A stretch of DNA of 25,956 nucleotides from an uncultured Muribaculaceae bacterium (lineage in GTDB: Bacteria > Bacteroidota > Bacteroidia > Bacteroidales > Muribaculaceae), in NCBI GenBank assembly GCA_910586595.1, contig CAJUJB010000039.1:1-25956 (forward strand). The letters run 5' to 3'. Made by a program: the position numbers and the translations under genes. Of the stretch, positions 16,573 through 23,930 are shown in pieces. Within the stretch, counting starts at the first letter, position 1; every line of letters begins with the position of its first letter. Under the pieces are notes generated by a model that was not told where the DNA came from, searched no databases, and worked only from the letters and a program-made list of their open reading frames with translations.

Positions 16573-19103
16573 ACAGTATGCGTAAGTTATTTCTTTTGTG
16601 GCTTGCGCTGCTCACCCCGGTGACTATGTTCGGCGCCCTTGTGAGCGCCGAATATTCGGGCGTAACGCTCGCGGATGCGATTGTAGACATAGCCAGTAAA
16701 TCCGACTCGGTGAAAATCAATTTTATCTACAACAAGCTCGATGAATATCCCATTACGTGCAGTTTTACAGACGTGACTCCTATCGAAGCACTGCGTCGGT
16801 GCATAGGTTTTTACCCTGTCAACCTGCGCATGTCTGGCAACCGGGTTTTTGTGGAGGCTATCCACGACAATATGCCCAGATTCAGCGGCAGAGTGATTGA
16901 CATCCATGGAGAACCGGTAGAGTATGCCACCATCCGCATTTACAACGAAGCCGACACATCGTTTGTAACCGGCGGCGTGAGCAATGCCGACGGGCACTTT
17001 GCCATACCCGTGATGCCGCGAAATGCGCTTGTACGCGTTTCAGCACTGGGAATGCGGCCAATAGAACGAATAATGACTACCGCAGAAGAGGCCTCATTCA
17101 CCATGCAAACCGACCCGGTGGCACTTAACAATATCGATGTGGTGAGCAAGAATGTATATTTCGATAACAACAACCTGGTAATAATCCCAACCAAACTCGA
17201 AGTATCGCACTCTGCCGACATGTTTCAGTTACTGATGCAGCAACCTGTACCGGGATTGTACGTGGATCCGCTCACGCAGTCACTAACGGTGATGAACCGC
17301 GTGCCTGTAATACTCGTAGACGGCATACGCCGCGATGCCGGGTATCTACGCAATCTCGATCCGTCAAAGGTCGCTAAAATAGAATATACCACAGATGTTC
17401 CCCAGAAGTACATTGAGGATGCCATGCCTGTCGGGCTGCTTACAATCACTATGAAGGCTCGCATCGACGGTGGCAACCTACGCGCCAATGTCAACCAGGC
17501 GGTAAACGCAGGATTCACTATGGGTGGAGCGTCAGCCATGTACAATCGAGGCAAGAGCGAGTTTACCGTATCGTACAACATCAACCGCCGTGATTACAAT
17601 GACATAACCGAGGAAAGCCGGAGCGAACTTCGCGGCCCCGATTTCACGATCGACATCGCTGGGTCAAGCCGAGGCACAATGAAGCGCATGTCGCATAACA
17701 TCGACCTTGGCTGGACATTCACGGCCTCCCCTCAGGTGACAATCGCAGTGACTGCAAGGGATGCCATCGCCGACAATTCCACCACCGCTCACCAGCTACG
17801 GCAGGATAGTCAGAAGGGTGATGTGCGACGTTTTACATCGATAGCCTCGCAATCGCATTCACCCCTCTTTGATGTATATCTGAGATATACGCCAGGCGAA
17901 AACGATATTGTGGAGCTCCAGGCCATAACACAAATCCAGAACCAGAACTACATCCGGCATCTCTCCGACACGGTGGAGGGCGGCACTATTGAACATTATC
18001 CGTCGGAAGTCGGCACACATTACAACTACGTGCGGTTCTCAGGGTCATGGATTCACGATTTCGGTCAGAAGTTACGTTTTACTCTCGGGGAAAACGGCTA
18101 CTACGCACGCAGCCGCAACATTTACCGCAGCATAGGCAGCCGCTATGTAAACCATGAGTTACTCAACCATACATCGGCCAGATTCGACTTTGTGATTGGC
18201 AAAGTTAATATAGGGGTGAGTACGGGCATACGCTACATCGAACAACGCAATGAGGTAAAGCAACGCCGTATTGTACGCAATCAGTCGAACATGAATCTGT
18301 GGCTACCTATAGGTAGGCTTTTCAACTTCAGTTTCATGGCTTCGTACTTTCCAGGCTACCCTACCCTCTCAGCCATAACAGAAATGCCGCAGGATTACGA
18401 TGGGTACTTGATCACGACAGGCAATGCATCCCTGAAAAATCCTCCTGTGTTCAATCTTCAGCAGCAACTCAACTTCACACGTGGCAAGTGGTGGGCGCAG
18501 TTGCAGTTATCGCAATATATGGCTCATCATCTGTCGTATTACACCACCACATATGCCGGCAATGGAAGGTTTATTTCGCGACCGGAGAATATGAACAACA
18601 ATTACGACCTAAAACACGCGCTGTCGGTAGGTTCCCGAGGGTTGTTCGGCGGCCATCTTTCGTTCAATGCCACCGTCTCGCACCGATTTGTGACGAGCGA
18701 TGGCGCAGGGTGGAAATTCAGCCGCAACCAGTTTGACTACTCTGCGACAGCCACAGCCTATTATTCTCGTTGCAGCCTCACGGCCATGGTTGCTCGGAAC
18801 TCAGGTGTATTTGCCATGCAGGAGTGGAAAGACTCACCTACCAACCGCTTGATATTCGATTGGACACCACTGCAAGGACTCAATCTACAGATAGGCTGGT
18901 GGTATGTGCTGAACCACGACGGCCACACCTCGCACGATTTCAATCCAGTATATTACAAATACATCCGCAACCGCATAAATGACAATTATCAGATGATCAC
19001 CCTCGGGGTGTCGTGGAACTTTAATTTTGGTCGCAAAAGCTCTGGCACACGCCGAAGCCTTGGCATCTACGGAGGCTCGGCCGACACTAATCTGGTGCAG
19101 TAA
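16569..19103 (+). CDS. Outer-membrane beta-barrel signalling receptor with STN domain
   Basis: An 844-residue exported protein. After a signal peptide (about 1-27) comes an STN-type domain (29-98, VTLADAIVDIASKS to NRVFVEA), the periplasmic domain that in FecA-type receptors contacts the anti-sigma. Next is a carboxypeptidase-regulatory-like domain (104-181, FSGRVIDIHGEPVEYATIRIY), then a plug-like segment (205-297, with VPVILVDGIRR and IEYTTDVP), and a barrel to the end with many alternating aromatic strands. It lacks a SusD partner and its plug resembles the OMP_b-brl family rather than SusC. The start overlaps the anti-sigma stop (ATGA). It may sense or import a ligand, possibly TonB-driven, and pass a signal to the sigma factor. 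The ligand is unknown; nearness to the polysaccharide locus may be coincidence. Confidence 0.82.
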   Translation: MNSMRKLFLLWLALLTPVTMFGALVSAEYSGVTLADAIVDIASKSDSVKINFIYNKLDEYPITCSFTDVTPIEALRRCIGFYPVNLRMSGNRVFVEAIHDNMPRFSGRVIDIHGEPVEYATIRIYNEADTSFVTGGVSNADGHFAIPVMPRNALVRVSALGMRPIERIMTTAEEASFTMQTDPVALNNIDVVSKNVYFDNNNLVIIPTKLEVSHSADMFQLLMQQPVPGLYVDPLTQSLTVMNRVPVILVDGIRRDAGYLRNLDPSKVAKIEYTTDVPQKYIEDAMPVGLLTITMKARIDGGNLRANVNQAVNAGFTMGGASAMYNRGKSEFTVSYNINRRDYNDITEESRSELRGPDFTIDIAGSSRGTMKRMSHNIDLGWTFTASPQVTIAVTARDAIADNSTTAHQLRQDSQKGDVRRFTSIASQSHSPLFDVYLRYTPGENDIVELQAITQIQNQNYIRHLSDTVEGGTIEHYPSEVGTHYNYVRFSGSWIHDFGQKLRFTLGENGYYARSRNIYRSIGSRYVNHELLNHTSARFDFVIGKVNIGVSTGIRYIEQRNEVKQRRIVRNQSNMNLWLPIGRLFNFSFMASYFPGYPTLSAITEMPQDYDGYLITTGNASLKNPPVFNLQQQLNFTRGKWWAQLQLSQYMAHHLSYYTTTYAGNGRFISRPENMNNNYDLKHALSVGSRGLFGGHLSFNATVSHRFVTSDGAGWKFSRNQFDYSATATAYYSRCSLTAMVARNSGVFAMQEWKDSPTNRLIFDWTPLQGLNLQIGWWYVLNHDGHTSHDFNPVYYKYIRNRINDNYQMITLGVSWNFNFGRKSSGTRRSLGIYGGSADTNLVQ

Positions 19104-19179
19104 TTCATCGGCACAGATCTTGCGGGATACGAAATGACGACGGCCACAATAAGTTTAAATCACTTCATAAATAAGATTA

Positions 19180-19211
19180 TTTGGCTGGGCGGATCAAATG
19201 TGCTAATTTTG
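19180..19211 (+). promoter_or_regulatory. Bacteroidota-type promoter of the LysM-porT-radA group
   Basis: TTTG at 19180-19183 and TAATTTTG at 19204-19211 are separated by 20 bases, an exact match to the primary Bacteroidota promoter form. Transcription would begin a few bases later, leaving a short leader before the ATG at 19234. Confidence 0.8.
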
Positions 19212-19233
19212 CATATCAAACCCTCAGCAAAAA

Positions 19234-20703
19234 ATGAAACTCAAGCATATATTAGTACTCTTGATCATTGCGATGGTATCCCTTGGGGGAATCATGGCCA
19301 GTGCGCTCGACCTTCCGAAAAAGCGCGTCAAAGGTCAGCAATACTTTTATTATAAAGTAAAAAAGGGAGAATCCCTTTATGGTATTTCCAAAGAACTGGC
19401 AATCCCTATTGAGGATATTGTCAGATCCAACCCGGCCGCTGCCGATGGAGTGAAGAAAGGAGATCTTCTCCTCTTTTCAGTAGATGAATACGGCGACCAA
19501 CCACAAGCGCCAGTAGAGACGGAAGTTATCGCAGAAGAAATTCCAGTCGATACCACTGAAGTGGTGAAAGCCAAAAATCCAGCAATTGCCGTCCTCCTAC
19601 CCTTTGGGCTTGATAAAAACGAGCCTTCGCGACTTAATAAACTCGCCCTTGATTTCTACAAAGGCATGCTTATCGCTGCCGACAGCCTCTCGGATCGCCC
19701 CGGATTGATAGAAATAGTAGCCCGCGACATCGACGGTAAAAATGCTGCCGCCCTACGCGAACTCGTAAGTACCGACACCGCAGTGGCCAATGCCTCTGTA
19801 ATCATAGGCCCGGAAGACGACTCCTCCTTGACCGCCATCGCCGAAGCGGCTGCCGCCAACAACACTTATGTGCTCAACGTGCTCAACATACGCGACTCGG
19901 CCTATATAGCCAACCCATTCATGATGCAGGGAAATGCGCCCCAGCGTATAATGTACAAACTCGCCGTCGATGGCCTTGAAGCCGACTACCCCGGATATAC
20001 CCCCGTCATCCTCCGTAGTCTTTCAGGCAAGAACGACAAAGAGAGTTTTACCGCATATCTCACTTCACGCTACCGAGAGAACGGAGTTGAGCCTATCGTG
20101 ATCGAATATCAGTCCAATCTGCTGATGGCAGATCTTGAGGTATTGCCCGAGGTCGCCGGCCAGAAATATGTATTCATCCCCTCGTCGGGCAGCCTGGCGG
20201 AGTTCAACCGCTTCGCATATGTACTTAAGTCATATCGCGACCGTCTTCGCGCTCTGGCTTCTGAAGCCATTGACACCTCAGCAGAGAACGGCGAGGCACC
20301 GGTCTACGCCATGGCTGAGGTATTCGGCTATCCTGATTGGACTGCCTTCCGCGGTGATGCGCTCGATACGCTGCATCGACTCAACGCCACCATCTACTCC
20401 CGTTTCTTCGACGACTTCAATGGTTTTTCGACCAAAAACATCTCTGCGGATTTCCGTCGTTGGTTCGGCTCGGCCATCATAGAGAGTATTCCTACTTACG
20501 GGCTGCTCGGCTACGACAGCGCCTCCTACCTTATAAAAAACATACGCACCAACCAAGGTAAGTTCGATCCTCTTTTCCCGGCCTCATTCTCCGGAATACA
20601 GTCGTCGTTCGATTTCCGCAACGAAGGAGAAGGCTTCGTCAACAACTCAATTTACATCATCAATTATCAATCAGGAGGGCGCATATCGGCCCGCGTTCAA
20701 TGA
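19234..20703 (+). CDS. LysM domain fused to type-1 periplasmic-binding-protein-like domain
   Basis: A 489-residue exported protein. A signal peptide (about 1-24) without a lipobox cysteine is followed by one LysM domain (38-83, YYKVKKGESLYGISKELAI to KKGDLLLFSV), which binds N-acetylglucosamine chains of peptidoglycan. A short acidic linker (84-113) leads to a long domain beginning AIAVLLPFGLDK and LALDFYKGMLIAADSL (about 116-155). This looks like the type-1 periplasmic binding fold used by amino-acid ABC transporters and LppC/LpoA-like proteins. No permease lies nearby, so a structural or sensing role at the cell wall is more likely than nutrient uptake; that is inference. It has its own promoter, and its last codon and stop overlap the PorT-like gene by 4 bases. 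Confidence 0.85.
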   Translation: MKLKHILVLLIIAMVSLGGIMASALDLPKKRVKGQQYFYYKVKKGESLYGISKELAIPIEDIVRSNPAAADGVKKGDLLLFSVDEYGDQPQAPVETEVIAEEIPVDTTEVVKAKNPAIAVLLPFGLDKNEPSRLNKLALDFYKGMLIAADSLSDRPGLIEIVARDIDGKNAAALRELVSTDTAVANASVIIGPEDDSSLTAIAEAAAANNTYVLNVLNIRDSAYIANPFMMQGNAPQRIMYKLAVDGLEADYPGYTPVILRSLSGKNDKESFTAYLTSRYRENGVEPIVIEYQSNLLMADLEVLPEVAGQKYVFIPSSGSLAEFNRFAYVLKSYRDRLRALASEAIDTSAENGEAPVYAMAEVFGYPDWTAFRGDALDTLHRLNATIYSRFFDDFNGFSTKNISADFRRWFGSAIIESIPTYGLLGYDSASYLIKNIRTNQGKFDPLFPASFSGIQSSFDFRNEGEGFVNNSIYIINYQSGGRISARVQ

Positions 20704-21386
20704 AGCTGACTATACGATTCTTACTATCGGCATTACTTGTCATTTCAGCTTTTACACTCAGGGCTGAAACCCACTATAAGCCTCATGTAAGCATTGGCGC
20801 ACGTGCGGGTGCTTCGCTCGGACAGATGTCATTCTCGCCCTCTGTAAAGCAGTTGTGGAATATGGGATCTACTGGAGCCGTCACATTCCGGTATACCGAA
20901 GAAAAAATATTCGGTCTCATAGCCGAATTAGGTTGGGTGCAGAGAGGCTGGAAAGAAAACTATGAGCTGTACCCATTCGAGTATTCCCGCACGCTGACAT
21001 ATATCAATCTGCCTCTACTTACACACATCTACTTCGGCACTCCGCGCTTCAAGGGCTTTGTCAACCTCGGCCCTCAGGTGGCGTATATGATAGGTGAATC
21101 GACATCTGCAAACTTCGACTATGCCAATGTCGCCTCGGTGCCCGACTACCCTCGAAACCGTCGCACAGAGCAACTCAACATGGCGATTAAAAACCGGTTT
21201 GACTACGGCATATGCGCCTCAGTCGGATGTGAGTTTTATGTTCAGCCTCGCCATTCCTTATTGGTTGAAGGCAGGTTCTACTATGGCCTCGGCAACATAT
21301 TCCCCGCCGCGAAGGCCGATGTCTTCGGCGCGTCAAGATGCATGTCAATTGAAGTATCGCTCGGATATTTTTTCCGCTTGAAATAA
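20700..21386 (+). CDS. PorT-like outer-membrane beta-barrel protein
   Basis: A 228-residue protein with a signal peptide (about 1-22, ending RAE) and a small beta-barrel. Visible marks are HVSIGARAGASLGQMSF (residues 29-45) at the start, alternating aromatic strands such as LIAELGWVQRGW and YINLPLLTHIYFG, and a last strand ending IEVSLGYFFRLK with an aromatic near the C-terminus. This is the pattern of the PorT/outer-membrane beta-barrel family common in Bacteroidota. Some relatives take part in protein secretion, but most have no known function. Its start overlaps the previous stop (ATGA), so translation is probably coupled with the LysM protein, and the two may work together at the envelope. 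RadA starts 6 bases after its stop. Confidence 0.83.
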   Translation: MKLTIRFLLSALLVISAFTLRAETHYKPHVSIGARAGASLGQMSFSPSVKQLWNMGSTGAVTFRYTEEKIFGLIAELGWVQRGWKENYELYPFEYSRTLTYINLPLLTHIYFGTPRFKGFVNLGPQVAYMIGESTSANFDYANVASVPDYPRNRRTEQLNMAIKNRFDYGICASVGCEFYVQPRHSLLVEGRFYYGLGNIFPAAKADVFGASRCMSIEVSLGYFFRLK

Positions 21387-21392
21387 AAGACT

Positions 21393-22772
21393 ATGGCAAA
21401 ATTAAAACAGAAGACAATGTGGTTCTGCACCTCGTGTGGAGCCGACTCGCCCAAATGGGTGGGCAAATGTCCGGTGTGTGGAGAATGGAATACCATGGTC
21501 GAGGAGAAAATCACACCGTCGCCAGCGGCGGCTTCGTCTGCCCTGCCATTGCGATCGCGGGGAAAGGCTGTGCCACGTCCGGTAAATCAGATTGAAGCTG
21601 TCGACGAACCACGATACCACATGCCGAGCGAGGAACTCAACCGGGTGCTCGGAGGTGGCCTCGTCAAAGGCTCCATTGTACTTATCGGCGGAGAACCCGG
21701 CATTGGCAAGTCAACCTTGGTTCTCCAGAACCTACTCGCAATCCGCAACCGCCGCATACTCTATGTGTCGGGCGAAGAGAGTGCGGCTCAGCTTAAACTT
21801 AGAGCCGACCGCATCGGCCGCGGCAGCGACAATCTCTTTATCGTATGCGAGACATCGCTTGAAAATATATTCAGTCATATAGAGGAGGTCGAGCCGGAAA
21901 TTGTGGTAGTAGATTCTATCCAGACCATAGCCACCGAGACCCTCGATTCATCTGCGGGCAGTGTAAGCCAAGTGCGCGAATGCGCGGCCGCATTACTCAA
22001 GTTTGCCAAAGAAAGCTCTGTGCCGGTTCTTCTTATCGGCCATATCAACAAGGAAGGCAGCATTGCTGGCCCGAAGGTGCTGGAGCACATAGTCGACGCA
22101 GTTCTCCAGTTCGAAGGCGACCGCCAATACATGTATCGCCTGCTAAGGGCGATAAAAAACCGCTTTGGCAGCACCTCGGAGCTGGGCATATATGAAATGT
22201 GCCAACGCGGCCTCCGCGAAGTCACCAATCCATCAGAAATGCTTCTTTCACATCATGATGGAGAAGAACTCTCGGGCGTAGCCATCGGCGTGACCCTCGA
22301 GGGCATCCGGCCCTTCCTTATCGAAGCTCAGGCACTGGTGAGCACAGCCGCCTACGGCACACCTCAGCGCTCGGTTACAGGCTTCGATGCCAAGCGAATG
22401 AACATGCTTCTGGCCGTGCTCGAAAAACGAGTAGGATTCAAGCTCGGAGCAAAAGACGTATTCCTTAATATTGCAGGAGGGCTAAGGGTAAATGACCCGG
22501 CTCTCGACCTTGGAGTCATCGCCGCCATATTGTCGAGCAACGTCGACATGGCCATACCACGCGGATGGTGTATGACTGGTGAAGTAGGACTTTCAGGGGA
22601 AATCCGCCCAGTTACACGCATTGAGCAGCGCATCACCGAAGCAGAGAAACTCGGCATGACCGACATACTCATTCCTTCAGGCAACCTCAAAGGATTCGAC
22701 ACCTCGAAATTGGCCATACGCATCCATGAAGTATCGCGGGTAGCCGATGCCTTCAGGGCTTTATTCGGCTAA
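21393..22772 (+). CDS. radA: DNA repair protein RadA (Sms)
   Basis: A 459-residue cytoplasmic ATPase that processes branched DNA during recombination. In order: a zinc finger with Cys12, Cys15, Cys26 and Cys29 (CTSCG and CPVCGEW); a RecA-like core with Walker A GGEPGIGKST (99-108) and Walker B around Asp174 in VVVDSIQT; the RadA-specific KNRFGS motif (255-260); and a C-terminal Lon-protease-like domain (about 280-459, with GLRVNDPALDLGVIAAILSS), which lacks protease function in the family. Length matches the family. It is last in the group starting at 19234, and its stop codon overlaps that of the convergent gene on the minus strand. Confidence 0.98.
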   Translation: MAKLKQKTMWFCTSCGADSPKWVGKCPVCGEWNTMVEEKITPSPAAASSALPLRSRGKAVPRPVNQIEAVDEPRYHMPSEELNRVLGGGLVKGSIVLIGGEPGIGKSTLVLQNLLAIRNRRILYVSGEESAAQLKLRADRIGRGSDNLFIVCETSLENIFSHIEEVEPEIVVVDSIQTIATETLDSSAGSVSQVRECAAALLKFAKESSVPVLLIGHINKEGSIAGPKVLEHIVDAVLQFEGDRQYMYRLLRAIKNRFGSTSELGIYEMCQRGLREVTNPSEMLLSHHDGEELSGVAIGVTLEGIRPFLIEAQALVSTAAYGTPQRSVTGFDAKRMNMLLAVLEKRVGFKLGAKDVFLNIAGGLRVNDPALDLGVIAAILSSNVDMAIPRGWCMTGEVGLSGEIRPVTRIEQRITEAEKLGMTDILIPSGNLKGFDTSKLAIRIHEVSRVADAFRALFG

Positions 22773-23836
22773 GCCGACTGAGACTGCTGCAAGCGGTGCT
22801 CACGGCGTCGGTGAAGCATTATATAGAATGCGCTGAAAATACCCTGGAGTATAAGCATCAGCGACTGGAAACTCCAGCATACAATAGAATATGCAGCTCC
22901 GTCGCTATTAGATATTCCGTATAGCGACAAGGCAAACATCACCGCAATATTCCAAGGCCCCAGTCCTCCGTTGCTGGGCACAATCATGCTGCACGAACCG
23001 AAGACAAAAACCACCAGCCCCGGCACGAGGCCCCAATGGCTGCCGGGCTGGGCAATCAGCTCACGGGTAAACGGGAAGGCAAAGAAACAAACGTACGTTT
23101 CGAGGAAATAACATGTCCAGATTCCGATGGTAAGAACAAGATAAAGACCTGTGCCTTTCATGTGGAAGAGGACGGCAAAACCATGCCATATTCTGGCAGC
23201 ACTCCGGCGTACACCTTGCACAAATGCGGTATTCCGGAATATTCTACCCAATACAAGAACTAAAACTATCCCTCCGGCAATCCAAAGCCACACAGTCCAA
23301 TCGGCCACAATACGGTTGATATATTCTCCTAAGGGATAATGGGAGAGGAACTGCACTATGGCCGGATGTGCCACAAAGATTGCCAGCAGAATCAACAAAC
23401 CGATCATCACACCATCGGAAGCTCGGTCGCCTATGTCTGTGCCTACTACCGTTGATAATTTACATTTCTCCCTTCTGGAGACATAGACGCAGCGCCAGGC
23501 CTCCCCTAAAAAAGGAAAAACCAGATTCAGCGCGTATGCCCCGAAAATAGAGACACTCTCGGCTGTAGCCGACATGCGCGGAATGCCTGCAGCTCGAAGT
23601 TGGATGCCCCAGCGTATGCCTCGTATGATGTGCGACATCATGGTGATAAACATCATGGCTATAATAAACCTGTAATCAACGCCCTGATGGATGATTGTCA
23701 TCACCTGATGAATGTTCACTTTATGGAACAGCCACAAAATCAGACCGGCCGAGACTGCAAGAGGAATTATTATCTTGAGTGCCGTCTCAACAATGTGTGC
23801 CGCTTTGCGGCGTGGCCTTGAAGATGAAGCTGTCAT
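22769..23836 (-). CDS. Flippase-like membrane protein (LPG synthase transmembrane / UPF0104 family)
   Basis: A 355-residue integral membrane protein with about eight hydrophobic segments. Conserved patterns of the lysylphosphatidylglycerol synthase transmembrane family are visible: IIRGIRWGIQLRAAG (61-75), a GAYALNLVFPFLGEAWR stretch (about 89-105), DIGDRASDG, and SNGGLGPWNIAV near the C-terminus. The family includes MprF flippase domains and AglD-type proteins. It usually moves or handles lipid-linked substrates, but no aminoacyl-transferase domain is attached here, so the substrate is unknown. The ATG lies at 23836-23834. No consensus promoter is seen in the 94 bases before it, where a terminator for the cotH gene lies, so the source of its transcript is unclear. 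Confidence 0.87.
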   Translation of the reverse strand: MTASSSRPRRKAAHIVETALKIIIPLAVSAGLILWLFHKVNIHQVMTIIHQGVDYRFIIAMMFITMMSHIIRGIRWGIQLRAAGIPRMSATAESVSIFGAYALNLVFPFLGEAWRCVYVSRREKCKLSTVVGTDIGDRASDGVMIGLLILLAIFVAHPAIVQFLSHYPLGEYINRIVADWTVWLWIAGGIVLVLVLGRIFRNTAFVQGVRRSAARIWHGFAVLFHMKGTGLYLVLTIGIWTCYFLETYVCFFAFPFTRELIAQPGSHWGLVPGLVVFVFGSCSMIVPSNGGLGPWNIAVMFALSLYGISNSDGAAYSIVCWSFQSLMLILQGIFSAFYIMLHRRREHRLQQSQSA

Positions 23837-23879
23837 AAGTGTGAATCGGTAAGTTACATTAATATAATAATAACAACGA

Positions 23880-23914
23880 CGGCGCGACGGAGTTCAGCTC
23901 ACTCCGTCGCGCCG
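23880..23914 (-). terminator. Strong hairpin terminator after the cotH gene
   Basis: GGCGCGACGGAGT (23881-23893) and ACTCCGTCGCGCC (23901-23913) form a perfect stem, extended by one C-G pair at 23880/23914, with a 7-base loop. Read on the minus strand, the stem is followed by a T-rich stretch (TCGTTGTTATTATT), so it should stop transcription from cotH 16 bases after its stop codon and insulate the flippase-like gene. Confidence 0.85.
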
Positions 23915-23930
23915 CATTTATAATGTTAGA

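Noticed and set aside
16587..16997. 136-codon minus-strand frame, and similar long antisense frames such as 17225-17584 and 21875-22228
   Set aside because: They lie fully inside strongly supported plus-strand genes in G+C-richer sequence, where stop codons are rare, and show no recognisable domains.
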